Assembly (NCBI RefSeq): GCF_004349315.1
Contig: NZ_SMLH01000006.1
Span: 1-64,000, forward strand
DNA from: Flavobacterium ranwuense
Lineage (GTDB): Bacteria > Bacteroidota > Bacteroidia > Flavobacteriales > Flavobacteriaceae
Length of the DNA stretch: 64,000 nucleotides
Reading direction: 5' to 3'
The notes under the pieces were generated by a model. That model saw only the letters and a list, made by a program, of their open reading frames with translations. It made no database searches and was not told the origin of the DNA. The translations under genes and the position numbers were made by a program. This document shows positions 1 to 7,753 of this stretch, in pieces (positions within the stretch are counted from its first letter, which is position 1; every line of letters starts with the position of its first letter).

Positions 1-2
1 CG

Positions 3-110
3 CGCTACAAGCAGTTTGGGATTAAATCAGCATTATCTTTCGGATTTGCCAAATCATCCAAATACAAGACCAATTTCAAATTAAGCCAAATCCCCAAATT
101 GCTTGTAGCG
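3..110. repeat. Imperfect inverted repeat, 18-bp arms
   Basis: The arm at 3-20 (CGCTACAAGCAGTTTGGG) is matched in reverse complement by 93-110 with one mismatch. The roughly 70 bases between the arms are partly self-complementary. The element lies just outside the GTTAGTGGCT box at 114-123 that borders the next two genes. The shape resembles a recombination site of the integron attC kind or a short structured repeat, but no canonical core site (GTTRRRY) is clear. The window begins here, so the left part may be missing. Confidence 0.6.
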
Positions 111-129
111 TGTGTTAGTGGCTGTATTT

Positions 130-531
130 TTATTCAATGTTATGCCATTCGTGTCCACAACCATTTTTACATTCTGTATTTCTTCTTTCGGTGTCTGTTT
201 GCTTTAATATCCACAATAAAGCAATTATAGTTTTTTCTCTTTCGTTTTCAATAATTTTCTCAAGTTTATTAAACGCAATTTTGGTGTCGAACGATTTTAA
301 AATCACAATTGGTGTAAATGTTGATTTCAATGGAATTGTTTTAATTGCGTTCTGATAGGTTTGAGTATTATAATTTGTTTTTTCTGGAATTGAGTTAAAA
401 ATATAATTTCGTAAACAACTGAATATTGTTTCGAAATTAAAATCCTTATCATTCAATACAGTTTTGCAACCTTCATTGAACTCAATTTTATTCTGAGCTA
501 TTTCATTAATTATAAGTTCAATCTTATCCAT
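130..531 (-). CDS. Unknown protein with Cys/His-rich C-terminus
   Basis: This is a 133-residue protein that I do not recognise. It is rich in Ile, Lys, Asn and Glu, has no signal peptide or membrane segment, and looks cytoplasmic. The C-terminus has a small Cys/His cluster (ECKNGCGHEWHNIE) that could bind a metal, though it is too short to be a known zinc finger. Its ATG overlaps the stop codon of the upstream 90-residue gene by one base (TAATG), so the two are translationally coupled. The pair sits between exact 10-bp inverted boxes at 114-123 and 827-836, as a mobile cassette would. A toxin-immunity or similar paired role is possible but nothing in the sequence proves it. Confidence 0.55.
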   Translation of the reverse strand: MDKIELIINEIAQNKIEFNEGCKTVLNDKDFNFETIFSCLRNYIFNSIPEKTNYNTQTYQNAIKTIPLKSTFTPIVILKSFDTKIAFNKLEKIIENEREKTIIALLWILKQTDTERRNTECKNGCGHEWHNIE

Positions 532-803
532 TAGCTTATTACAAAAAAATCATCAATTTCATTTCCTTCATTTGTAAAAATTACAGCATAATAACCAATT
601 TCTTTTTTGTTTTTTAAGATTGAAGTTTGAAAAGAATGTTGATTAAGTTCAGTTTGTTTATAGTCAATTTTTTTTATATCAATTGATATTTCTTTGTCTT
701 CAATATTTAAGTCTTTAATTTTATTAGAGTTAACTAAATGGCTAAAAGAATTCAATATTTTTTCTTGAATTTTGTGCTTATTTATGAATTCGTTAATTTC
801 CAT
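531..803 (-). CDS. Small unknown protein, first of a coupled pair
   Basis: This encodes a 90-residue protein of no family I recognise. It is Lys/Ile/Asp-rich, lacks a signal peptide, and ends in a short hydrophobic stretch (YYAVIFTN) followed by acidic residues, like the last strands of a small alpha/beta fold. The stop codon shares a base with the start of the downstream 133-residue gene, which indicates a two-gene transcript. No strong ribosome binding site is visible, as is normal for this phylum. The pair's only neighbours are inverted repeats, and codon use is very AT-rich. Function is unknown. Confidence 0.5.
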   Translation of the reverse strand: MEINEFINKHKIQEKILNSFSHLVNSNKIKDLNIEDKEISIDIKKIDYKQTELNQHSFQTSILKNKKEIGYYAVIFTNEGNEIDDFFVIS

Positions 804-826
804 TTTTTCAGGTTTTGCGGTAATAT

Positions 827-896
827 AGCCACTAACTAGTATATAAGTCTGATAGAATCAGACCTATCACCCCAAATTTGGGTGGCTTTGTCTGAT
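827..896. repeat. Right-hand cassette border with nested hairpins
   Basis: AGCCACTAAC at 827-836 is the exact reverse complement of 114-123. It is followed by a compact palindromic block: GTCTGA/TCAGAC at 847-863, a perfect 12-bp palindrome CCCAAATTTGGG at 871-882, and an outer pair ATCAGAC (857-863) with GTCTGAT (890-896). The nested layout could fold as a structured single-stranded recombination site. It does not look like a simple terminator, because no T-run follows. Confidence 0.5.
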
Positions 897-973
897 CAAC
901 GTCATCTTTTTTGCTTTTGCTAATATATAAAAATAACCTTACAAATAGTTTTAGCATTTTATAAAGTATGAAC

Positions 974-1012
974 ATAAAAAAACGGCGCTTAAAGTTCATT
1001 TAAACGCCGTTT
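974..1012 (-). terminator. Terminator of the trp operon
   Basis: A stem at 980-993 pairs with 999-1012 (one mismatch, 5-base loop). Read on the minus strand it is followed by a run of T. It lies just after the trpA stop codon, as expected for the end of the leftward trp operon. Confidence 0.75.
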
Positions 1013-1034
1013 AATCTTATATAAAAGAAGTTGT

Positions 1035-1796
1035 TTATCGAATCGCTTTTACGAATTCTTCAATTTTTCCAGTTCCGTTTTCGGTTAAATGCGTAATAAA
1101 AGCACTTCCTATAATCGCACCTTTGGCGAATTGAGTGGCTTGATTAAAGGTTTCCGCATTGTTGATTCCAAAGCCAATTACTTGTGGGTTTTTTAGATTC
1201 ATTGCTGCAATGCGTTTGAAATACTCTTCTTGAACGCTTCCAAAACCAGTTTGGGAACCCGTAACACTCGCCGAACTTACCATATAAATAAATCCATCGG
1301 AAACGCTGTCAATAAAACGAATGCGCTCGTCAGAGGTTTGTGGCGTAATCAAGAATATATTTTTCAAGCCGTATTTTTCGAAAGTAGCTTTGTATTCATC
1401 CGCATACACATCAACGGGAAGATCAGGAATGATTAATCCATCGATTCCAATCTCCGCACATTTCTGGCAGAAATTCTCGATTCCGTATTGCAACATCGGG
1501 TTGAAATACCCCATAATCACTAAAGGAATAGCAACCGTTTTACGAATGTCCTTTAATTGGTCAAACAACACTTGAGTGGTCATTCCGTTATGCAACGCTT
1601 GGGTGGAACTGGCTTGTATCGTAGGTCCATCAGCCAATGGATCGCTGAACGGCAATCCTATTTCAATCATATCGATACCACTTTTTTCTAAATCCTGAAT
1701 GATTTGAACGGTATCATTTAAGTTAGGATATCCAGCCGAAAAATAGATGGAAAGTATCTTTTTGGTTTCTTGTAATTTTTGATTTATTCGGTTCAT
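1035..1796 (-). CDS. trpA: Tryptophan synthase alpha chain
   Basis: TrpA cleaves indole-3-glycerol phosphate to indole and glyceraldehyde 3-phosphate, then passes indole to TrpB through the alpha2-beta2 tunnel in the cytoplasm. The TIM-barrel protein is 254 residues from the ATG at 1796. The frame stays open upstream to 1883, but that stretch overlaps the GGACT-like gene and does not look like TrpA. The catalytic pair is visible as Glu45 (DMIEIGLPF) and Asp56 (SDPLADGPT), with the usual spacing of 11. Phosphate-binding Gly loops (FGINNAE, GAIIGSAF) are present near the C-terminus. It is the last gene of the trp operon, directly before the terminator, and is separated from trpB by one passenger gene. 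Confidence 0.97.
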   Translation of the reverse strand: MNRINQKLQETKKILSIYFSAGYPNLNDTVQIIQDLEKSGIDMIEIGLPFSDPLADGPTIQASSTQALHNGMTTQVLFDQLKDIRKTVAIPLVIMGYFNPMLQYGIENFCQKCAEIGIDGLIIPDLPVDVYADEYKATFEKYGLKNIFLITPQTSDERIRFIDSVSDGFIYMVSSASVTGSQTGFGSVQEEYFKRIAAMNLKNPQVIGFGINNAETFNQATQFAKGAIIGSAFITHLTENGTGKIEEFVKAIR

Positions 1797-1858
1797 TTTG
1801 TATTTTTTATCAGATTTGCAAGGCTCTAAAAACCTTGCCATTTTATTAATTCGAAAGC

Positions 1859-2179
1859 TTAAATGGCGGCACTGTAAGCCCAAGCTTTTTGGTTTGATTC
1901 TAAATGCACTTCAACGCGTCTGTAATGCAATCCTTCGTACAAATCCGTTTGGCGAAGTTCTTGGGGCGAAATGGTATATACAATGCCGTTGATAGTGTCT
2001 TCGGGTTTATGGGTTTCCACAATGATGGGATAATGTACTAATCCAAATTCTTCTTCGATTTGAATTTCTTTTACTACATAACCAATTAACGTTTGGGGAG
2101 TTCCCTCAAGAATACGCCCAAAAAGATCTTTCTGTATGTCCTCATTTTGTAAGCTGCCGTAAGCGAATAATTTTTCCAT
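1859..2179 (-). CDS. Gamma-glutamylcyclotransferase-like (AIG2/GGACT) protein
   Basis: A 106-residue protein with the AIG2-like/GGCT signature near the start (LFAYGSL, residues 4-10) and a later acidic residue in DLYEG, the region holding the catalytic Glu in this superfamily. Members act on gamma-glutamyl amines or peptides and release 5-oxoproline; the substrate here cannot be told from sequence. It sits between trpB and trpA in the same direction, with a gap of 187 bases from trpB and 62 from trpA, so it is probably co-transcribed as a passenger. No link to tryptophan synthesis is known to me. The protein is at the short end of the family but includes both ends of the fold. Confidence 0.75.
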   Translation of the reverse strand: MEKLFAYGSLQNEDIQKDLFGRILEGTPQTLIGYVVKEIQIEEEFGLVHYPIIVETHKPEDTINGIVYTISPQELRQTDLYEGLHYRRVEVHLESNQKAWAYSAAI

Positions 2180-2366
2180 AGTTTCTATTTTGAAAATGTG
2201 AATTGAACTTCATTTTATGCTGTTGGGTTTGCGTTAAGGATTGCAGTGAAAATCCTTTTTTGTCTCGTTTTTTAACGAGATAAAAAAGATTGTAACGGAA
2301 AGCCTGACCTCGCTGAAACGCTAGTGAAAGCTAGGGAACGCCCAGAAAAATTCAGGGTAAACCCAA

Positions 2367-3548
2367 CTATAATTTAAAATAATCGATATAAGTGTTCAAA
2401 TCTTTATCGCCGCGACCGGAAAGATTGATGACTACAATATCCTCCGGTTTGAATTTCATTTCGTCCAGAACGGCAAAGGCATGCGCACTTTCGATAGCAG
2501 GAATTAGTCCTTCCATTTTGGATAATTTTAATCCCCATTGCATGGCTTGGTCGTCCGTAATGGAGATGAATTGCGCTCTTCCGGTAGCGAATAAATTAGC
2601 GTGCATAGGACCTACACCCGGATAATCCAGTCCTGCCGAAATGGAATACGGCTCAGTGATTTGGCCATCAGTGGTTTGCATCAACAAGGTTTTGCTCCCG
2701 TGAATAACACCTACTTTTCCTAACGCAGAAGTTGCCGCACTTTCTCCAGAATCGACTCCTAAACCAGCTGCTTCAACGGCAATAATATTCACGTCTTCGT
2801 TATCCAAAAAATGATAATAAGCACCGGCTGCATTGCTGCCTCCACCTACACAAGCAATTACATAATCCGGGTTTTCGCGTCCTTCTTTTTCCAGTAATTG
2901 TTCTTTGATTTCCTTAGAAATGACACTTTGGAAACGCGCCACCATATCCGGATAAGGATGCGGTCCTACGACAGATCCAATGATATAATAGGTGTCTACA
3001 GGATTGTTAATCCAGTCGCGGATCGCTTCGTTAGTGGCATCTTTTAAGGTTTTTGAACCCGAAAGCGCCGGACGAACTTCGGCACCCAACATTTTCATTC
3101 GAGCTACATTTGGTGCTTGACGTTTGATATCAATTTCCCCCATATACACGATACATTCCAATCCCATTAAGGCGCAAACGGTTGCTGTTGCAACGCCATG
3201 TTGACCGGCACCGGTTTCGGCAATGATTCGTTTTTTACCCAAACGTTTGGCTAATAAAATTTGTCCAATCGTGTTGTTGACTTTGTGGGCACCGGTGTGA
3301 CATAAATCTTCTCTTTTTAGGTAGATTTTGGTATTGTATTGCTTAGATAAACGCTCTGCAAAATAAAGAGGCGTAGGGCGACCTACATAATCTTTTAATA
3401 GCGCATCAAACTCGGCTTGAAACGATGGATCTGCCGTTATTTTTAAATAATTTTGACGTAATTCTTCCACATTTGGATATAACATTTCAGGGATGTAGGC
3501 TCCTCCAAATTCTCCGTAATAGCCTTTTTCGTTGACGTTGTATGACAT
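2367..3548 (-). CDS. trpB: Tryptophan synthase beta chain
   Basis: TrpB condenses indole with L-serine to form L-tryptophan using pyridoxal phosphate. The protein is 393 residues, the normal length for TrpB1. The PLP lysine is Lys89 in HTGAHKVNN, the catalytic acid is Glu111 in ETGAGQHG, and the phosphate-binding loop GGGSNA is present near the middle. The C-terminal LSGRGDKD is typical. It lies 3 bases downstream of trpF, and both are on the minus strand, so the two are clearly in one transcript. No defects are seen. Confidence 0.98.
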   Translation of the reverse strand: MSYNVNEKGYYGEFGGAYIPEMLYPNVEELRQNYLKITADPSFQAEFDALLKDYVGRPTPLYFAERLSKQYNTKIYLKREDLCHTGAHKVNNTIGQILLAKRLGKKRIIAETGAGQHGVATATVCALMGLECIVYMGEIDIKRQAPNVARMKMLGAEVRPALSGSKTLKDATNEAIRDWINNPVDTYYIIGSVVGPHPYPDMVARFQSVISKEIKEQLLEKEGRENPDYVIACVGGGSNAAGAYYHFLDNEDVNIIAVEAAGLGVDSGESAATSALGKVGVIHGSKTLLMQTTDGQITEPYSISAGLDYPGVGPMHANLFATGRAQFISITDDQAMQWGLKLSKMEGLIPAIESAHAFAVLDEMKFKPEDIVVINLSGRGDKDLNTYIDYFKL

Positions 3549-3551
3549 AAT

Positions 3552-4208
3552 TTATTTTTTTATTTTGTTATCTGTGGAGACGCACGTTGTAGAGACGCAC
3601 TGCAGTGCGTCTCTACATAATTGTATGTTTTTTAATCCGGGTTCGATTTCAAATTTACTGTTTACATCAATGGCATAAAGGGGTAAATTGGTTTTCGAAA
3701 TTTCATTTACGGTGTCCATTTCATTAATTCCGATTCCTCCACTTAAGAAAAATGGTTTGCCTGAAGGATACTTTTCTAATACTTTCCAATCGAATGTGGT
3801 TCCGTTTCCGCCGGGTAATTTTCCTTTGGTATCAAAAAGAAAATAATCACAAACGGTTTCAAAGGGTTTCAGCACCTCAAAATCAAAAGAATCATCAACA
3901 GAGAATACTTTGATGATTTCAATTGGATTATTTATTTTATCCTTTAAATCCAAACAAAATTCAACCGATTCCTGTCCGTGTAATTGAACGGCTTGCAAAT
4001 CGTATTTTGTTATTTTTTCAATTATTTCTTCTTGGGAAGCATTTACAAAAACGCCCACTTTTTTAATCGATTTTGGTAAATCTGGAATCACGCCATCAAA
4101 ATACCGAGCTGATTTCTCCCAGAATATAAATCCCATATAATCGGGTAGGAGCGAACCTACTTCGAGAATATTTTCGGGATATTTCATGCCGCAGATTTTG
4201 AGTTTCAT
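3552..4208 (-). CDS. trpF: Phosphoribosylanthranilate isomerase with repeat-derived tail
   Basis: TrpF isomerises phosphoribosylanthranilate to CdRP, the step before TrpC. The 218-residue TIM barrel has the catalytic Cys6 (KICGMK) and Asp181 (YAIDVNS), and the phosphate loops FLSGGIG and GLKN. The final 20 or so residues are odd. After the family's usual end (GLKNIQL), about residues 198-207 are translated from a perfect 28-bp palindrome (3589-3616), and a partial copy of the same repeat follows. The reading frame survives and ends three bases before trpB. The tail lies outside the barrel, so activity is probably kept (inference). It is an operon gene between trpC and trpB. Confidence 0.95.
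   Translation of the reverse strand: MKLKICGMKYPENILEVGSLLPDYMGFIFWEKSARYFDGVIPDLPKSIKKVGVFVNASQEEIIEKITKYDLQAVQLHGQESVEFCLDLKDKINNPIEIIKVFSVDDSFDFEVLKPFETVCDYFLFDTKGKLPGGNGTTFDWKVLEKYPSGKPFFLSGGIGINEMDTVNEISKTNLPLYAIDVNSKFEIEPGLKNIQLCRDALQCVSTTCVSTDNKIKK
3589..3616. repeat. 28-bp perfect palindrome inside trpF
   Basis: Arms GTAGAGACGCACTG and CAGTGCGTCTCTAC (3589-3602, 3603-3616) are exact reverse complements with no loop. A degenerate half copy (GGAGACGCACG) follows at about 3576-3586. The GC-richer composition stands out from the AT-rich surroundings, which suggests an inserted REP-like mobile repeat. Confidence 0.85.
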
Positions 4209-4296
4209 TTCTATTAGCTTTATGCAATAAGCTCTATGCTTTATGCTGTAAAATTGAATTTTTGTTTTATGTTAATCAACGCTTATTGCCTAAAGC

Positions 4297-5076
4297 CTAA
4301 AGCTTTTCAATAAAATCCGTTGCGGCTTTACCGGCATTATTGGTTTTCATGAAGTTTTCCCCAATTAGGAAACCTTTGTAACCAAAAGGCTTTAATTCAT
4401 TAATCGCTTCAATGGATGAAATCCCACTTTCGGAAACTTTTACAAAATCATTTGGAATTTGTGCTGCTAATTGCTTGCTGAAATCCAAACTTACTTCGAA
4501 TGTTTTTAGGTTTCGGTTGTTCACACCGATCATGTCTAATGTGGGCATAATCGATTTTTCCAATTCTTCCTGATTGTGTACTTCCAGTAAAACTTCGAGT
4601 CCTAAACTTTTAGCAAACTGGGATAATGATTTGATTTCGTCTCTGGTTAAAACCGCTGCGATAAGCAAAATCAAATCGGCTCCATATGCTTTGGCTTCTA
4701 ATATTTGGTATTCATCTACAATGAATTCTTTTCGTAGTAATGGAATACTTACAGTGGCTCTTGCCAAAAGTAAATCGTCCAAAGAACCGCCAAAATATTT
4801 CCCGTCTGTCAATACGGAAATTCCACAAGCACCGGCATTTTCATATCCTTTTGTTACTTCTTCCACAGTAAAACTATAATTTATTTCTGCTCTTGAAGGG
4901 GAACGGCGTTTGTGCTCCGCGATAATTCCGGATGTGCTGTTTCTTAGATTATCGCTCAAAGAAATCGTCTTTTTTTCAAAGAAAACCGAAGCTTCCAATT
5001 GGGAAACGGGAATTATGGATTTCTTGAGAATGACTTCCCTTTTTTTGTCAACTATAATTTTATCGAGTATGTTCAT
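4297..5076 (-). CDS. trpC: Indole-3-glycerol-phosphate synthase
   Basis: TrpC closes the indole ring, converting CdRP to indole-3-glycerol phosphate. The 259-residue TIM barrel shows the family pattern: N-terminal ILDKIIVDKKREV, substrate-binding Lys in AEHKRRSPS, catalytic Lys in LLRKEFIVDEYQI, the strand motif LEVHN, and IGVNNRNLKTF followed by SESGI. It is a stand-alone enzyme, not fused to TrpF as in enteric bacteria. It is flanked by trpF downstream (88-base gap carrying degenerate AT-rich repeats) and an S23-type passenger upstream. Confidence 0.97.
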   Translation of the reverse strand: MNILDKIIVDKKREVILKKSIIPVSQLEASVFFEKKTISLSDNLRNSTSGIIAEHKRRSPSRAEINYSFTVEEVTKGYENAGACGISVLTDGKYFGGSLDDLLLARATVSIPLLRKEFIVDEYQILEAKAYGADLILLIAAVLTRDEIKSLSQFAKSLGLEVLLEVHNQEELEKSIMPTLDMIGVNNRNLKTFEVSLDFSKQLAAQIPNDFVKVSESGISSIEAINELKPFGYKGFLIGENFMKTNNAGKAATDFIEKL

Positions 5077-5085
5077 TTGTTTTAA

Positions 5086-5119
5086 TTTAAAGATTGAAAA
5101 ATTTAAAGATTGAAAAATT
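5086..5119. repeat. Tandem copies of an 18-bp intergenic repeat
   Basis: TTTAAAGATTGAAAAATT occurs at 5086-5103 and again, overlapping by two bases, at 5102-5119. A third exact copy is at 7684-7701 in the trpG-trpE gap. Shorter inverted forms (AATCTTTAAAT) occur beside them. All lie between trp operon genes. Confidence 0.6.
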
Positions 5120-5135
5120 CCAATCTGAATAAAAA

Positions 5136-5504
5136 TTAGTCTTTGATTTTAGTACTTAAATATTTAATAAAATTGGATAAGTTTTGAGATATTTCAATAC
5201 TTATTTTATAGCTTTCTTCAATTTCTGTTTGAGAACAAAAGCCAGGTTCCCGAGATAATATTAGCATACTTCTAACTTCTGCACAACTTCCTTTTGAGAT
5301 TTTCAAGTATCTAATGAGTTGTTTGTTATTATTATATTCAGAACCTTCTGCAATATTATTGGTTATTGAAATAACTGCCCTTTTTATTTGATCTTTAAAA
5401 CCAAATTCTTTTTCAAAGGTTTTAGTATTTAAAAATTCAAAAATTAATTTTGCTAATACAATCCCTTTTTTATAAACATCAAACTCTTCAAACGATTTTG
5501 TCAT
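5136..5504 (-). CDS. Four-helix bundle protein (S23/IVP family)
   Basis: A 122-residue, all-helical protein of the family first seen as the product of 23S rRNA intervening sequences and related to the Avd accessory protein. The family signature is clear: an N-terminal FEEFDVYKKG, FKDQIKRAVISITNNIAEGS in the second helix, then RYLKISKGSCAEVRSML. The cellular role of stand-alone members is not settled; they probably form pentamers that bind nucleic acid. It sits between trpD and trpC in the operon direction. The upstream gap is only 13 bases, and the downstream gap has two copies of an 18-base AT-rich repeat. It looks like an inserted passenger. A second family member lies at 62961-63326. Confidence 0.85.
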   Translation of the reverse strand: MTKSFEEFDVYKKGIVLAKLIFEFLNTKTFEKEFGFKDQIKRAVISITNNIAEGSEYNNNKQLIRYLKISKGSCAEVRSMLILSREPGFCSQTEIEESYKISIEISQNLSNFIKYLSTKIKD

Positions 5505-5517
5505 AATTTTTAAATCT

Positions 5518-6510
5518 TTAAATGCTTAAATCCTTCAATTTCTCCAAAGCTTTTAGTCCTTTTCCGGAGAACAAACTTTCCTTTGCCAATTCAAAACCTT
5601 CCAATGGCGTACATTTTGTAACGGTTGCAATTGCCATTGCGGCATTGGCACAAACCACATTGTTTTGAGCTTCGGTTCCTTTTCCTGAAATGATGTTGGT
5701 AAAAATTTGAGCTGATTCTTCAATGGTTTTTCCACCTTCGATTTCGCTTTGCAGCAAAAGTTGAACTCCAAAATCTTCTGGATTTAGCATTCCTTCCATC
5801 GAACTGGTAATTGTTTTCGTAGGTCCTGTTAATGAAACTTCATCGTAACCGTCAAGCGAATGTAAGATTGTAAAATTTACATCGGTATTTTGATATAAAT
5901 AGGCATACATTCTGGCCAGTTCTAAATTAAAAACGCCCACTAATTGATTTTTGGGGAATGATGGGTTTACCATTGGTCCCAACATATTAAAGAAGGTTTT
6001 TACAGCTAATTCTTTTCGAATTGGACCCACATTTTTCATAGCGGGGTGAAATAATGGCGCGTGTAAAACACAAATTCCGGCTTTATCCATGCATTTCTCC
6101 AGAAAATCAGTGTCATTACTGAACTTGATTCCCATTTTTTCCATCACATTACTAGATCCGGAAATGGATGAAACACCGTAATTTCCGTGTTTTGCCACTT
6201 TTATTCCTGCACCGGCAGCCACAAAAGAAGCCAAAGTTGAAATGTTAAAGGTGTCTTTTCCGTCGCCACCAGTTCCACATAAATCGATGGTATCATAGGC
6301 AGATAAATCCACACGGATGCACAGTTCTAACAACGCTTCCCGAAAACCGGAAAGTTCATCAATACTGACACTTCGCATCATATAAACGGTAAGAAAAGAA
6401 GCAATCTGACTGGTGTTATAACTCCCGTTTGAGATATTTACCAATACATTCTTAGCTTCTTCTTTCGAAAGCATTTCGTGATTAATGAGTCTGTTTAATA
6501 TATTTTTCAT
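5518..6510 (-). CDS. trpD: Anthranilate phosphoribosyltransferase
   Basis: TrpD transfers the phosphoribosyl group of PRPP to anthranilate. The protein is 330 residues from the ATG at 6510. The frame runs on upstream to 6570 but that part is intergenic repeat-like and would not match the family. Key motifs are the PRPP-binding CGTGGDGKDTFN stretch, the KHGNYGVSS loop, and the anthranilate-binding region ending in GPIRKEL and NMLGPMVNP. It is not fused to TrpG. It is placed third among the trp enzymes after trpE and trpG, with a GNAT gene upstream and an S23 gene downstream. Confidence 0.97.
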   Translation of the reverse strand: MKNILNRLINHEMLSKEEAKNVLVNISNGSYNTSQIASFLTVYMMRSVSIDELSGFREALLELCIRVDLSAYDTIDLCGTGGDGKDTFNISTLASFVAAGAGIKVAKHGNYGVSSISGSSNVMEKMGIKFSNDTDFLEKCMDKAGICVLHAPLFHPAMKNVGPIRKELAVKTFFNMLGPMVNPSFPKNQLVGVFNLELARMYAYLYQNTDVNFTILHSLDGYDEVSLTGPTKTITSSMEGMLNPEDFGVQLLLQSEIEGGKTIEESAQIFTNIISGKGTEAQNNVVCANAAMAIATVTKCTPLEGFELAKESLFSGKGLKALEKLKDLSI

Positions 6511-6585
6511 TTTGTTATTTATCTTAAAGTCTAAAGTCGAAGGTCTTAAAGTCTTTCGACAGTATGACATTTGAAATCACAACTA

Positions 6586-6993
6586 TTAATGTTCATTTCC
6601 GTTATAAATCCACATCGGTTCTGTTTGTCCAGCGCGTTCAAAACCATTTTTTTTATAAAAATCAATAGCTTTTCCATCTGCGGTTAGCATTTGCATGTGA
6701 AAGCTGCTATATTTCTCTTGCATTTTATCAAAAATCATTTTGCCAATTCCTTTTCCTTGATAATCTGGATGAACTAGTAGATGCGGGTAATAGACTACTA
6801 AATAGCCATCAGAAATAGCATTTCCAAGTCCAACTAATTTTTTATTTTCCCAAGCCGTTATTAAAGCATCGGAATTCATAAGACCATTAAACAATTGTTC
6901 TGGTTTGTCAGCTGAACTCCATTTGTTTGCTTTATAAAGCGCTATTATATCTTCAATATTAATATCTTTTGTTTCGGAAATTATAATTGTCAT
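6586..6993 (-). CDS. GNAT family N-acetyltransferase
   Basis: A 135-residue GNAT acetyltransferase. The acetyl-CoA loop is visible as HPDYQGKGIGKMIF (pattern Q/RxxGxG), followed by the beta-bulge region and FYKKNGFERAG typical of motif B. The start is set at the ATG at 6993; nine more residues are possible up to 7020 but they are only Lys-rich leader. The substrate is unknown. The gene lies between trpG and trpD in the same direction, so it is transcribed with tryptophan genes without an obvious part in the pathway. Confidence 0.85.
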   Translation of the reverse strand: MTIIISETKDINIEDIIALYKANKWSSADKPEQLFNGLMNSDALITAWENKKLVGLGNAISDGYLVVYYPHLLVHPDYQGKGIGKMIFDKMQEKYSSFHMQMLTADGKAIDFYKKNGFERAGQTEPMWIYNGNEH

Positions 6994-7092
6994 TTTTGAT
7001 TTTTTTTTATTTGCTCGCAAAGACTAAAAGTTTATTACTGAATATTGTTATTTAAATTATGTTAACTGATTACTGCGACTGAACACTGAACA

Positions 7093-7659
7093 CTATGAGT
7101 TCACCCAATTCTCTAATATCTTTTTCCCATTGGGAGTCAAAACACTTTCCGGATGAAATTGTACACCGCGTACATCATACGTTTTGTGGCGCAACGACAT
7201 CACTTGTCCATTTTCGTCCAATGAAGTTGCTTCCAAAACATCAGGTAAATTGCTGTCAACTACCCAAGAGTGATAACGTCCCACTTCAAATTCTTTTCCT
7301 AATCCTTCAAATAAAAGTTCATCATCGACTACTGTTTTTACCATTGTTGCCACGCCGTGATATACTTTATCTAAATTAGAAAGCGTTCCTCCATAAACTT
7401 CGCCTATCGCTTGTTGTCCTAAACACACTCCAAAAATGCTTTTAGTTGGCCCGTATTTTTTAATGACTTCTTTCAATAATCCTGCTTCATCTGGAATTCC
7501 TGGCCCAGGAGAAAGTAGAATTTTATCGAAAATAGCTATCTCATCTATATCAAATTCATCGTTTCTATAAACGGTTACTTCGCAATTCAAATCTTCGAGA
7601 TAATGCACTAAATTGTAAGTGAAACTATCGTAATTGTCTATGACTAGTATTTTTTTCAT
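7093..7659 (-). CDS. trpG: Anthranilate synthase component II (glutamine amidotransferase)
   Basis: TrpG hydrolyses glutamine and feeds ammonia to TrpE for anthranilate formation. The protein is a class I amidotransferase of 188 residues with the full catalytic triad: nucleophile Cys79 (FGVCLGQQA), His169 and Glu171 (QFHPESVLT). The oxyanion loop LLSPGPGIP is at residues 48-56. Bacterial homologues of this type can also serve aminodeoxychorismate synthase (PabA), but the position straight after trpE supports the trp role. Confidence 0.96.
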   Translation of the reverse strand: MKKILVIDNYDSFTYNLVHYLEDLNCEVTVYRNDEFDIDEIAIFDKILLSPGPGIPDEAGLLKEVIKKYGPTKSIFGVCLGQQAIGEVYGGTLSNLDKVYHGVATMVKTVVDDELLFEGLGKEFEVGRYHSWVVDSNLPDVLEATSLDENGQVMSLRHKTYDVRGVQFHPESVLTPNGKKILENWVNS

Positions 7660-7753
7660 TTTTATTATTGAAAAATTAAAAGATTTAAAGATTGAAAAAT
7701 TCTAGTGTTTCAGTAATCTTTAAATTCTTAAATTATTAAATCTTTAAATTATT

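Noticed and set aside
3541..4260. Extra terminator function for the trpF palindrome
   Set aside because: No T-run follows on the minus strand and the essential trpB and trpA genes lie downstream in the same operon.
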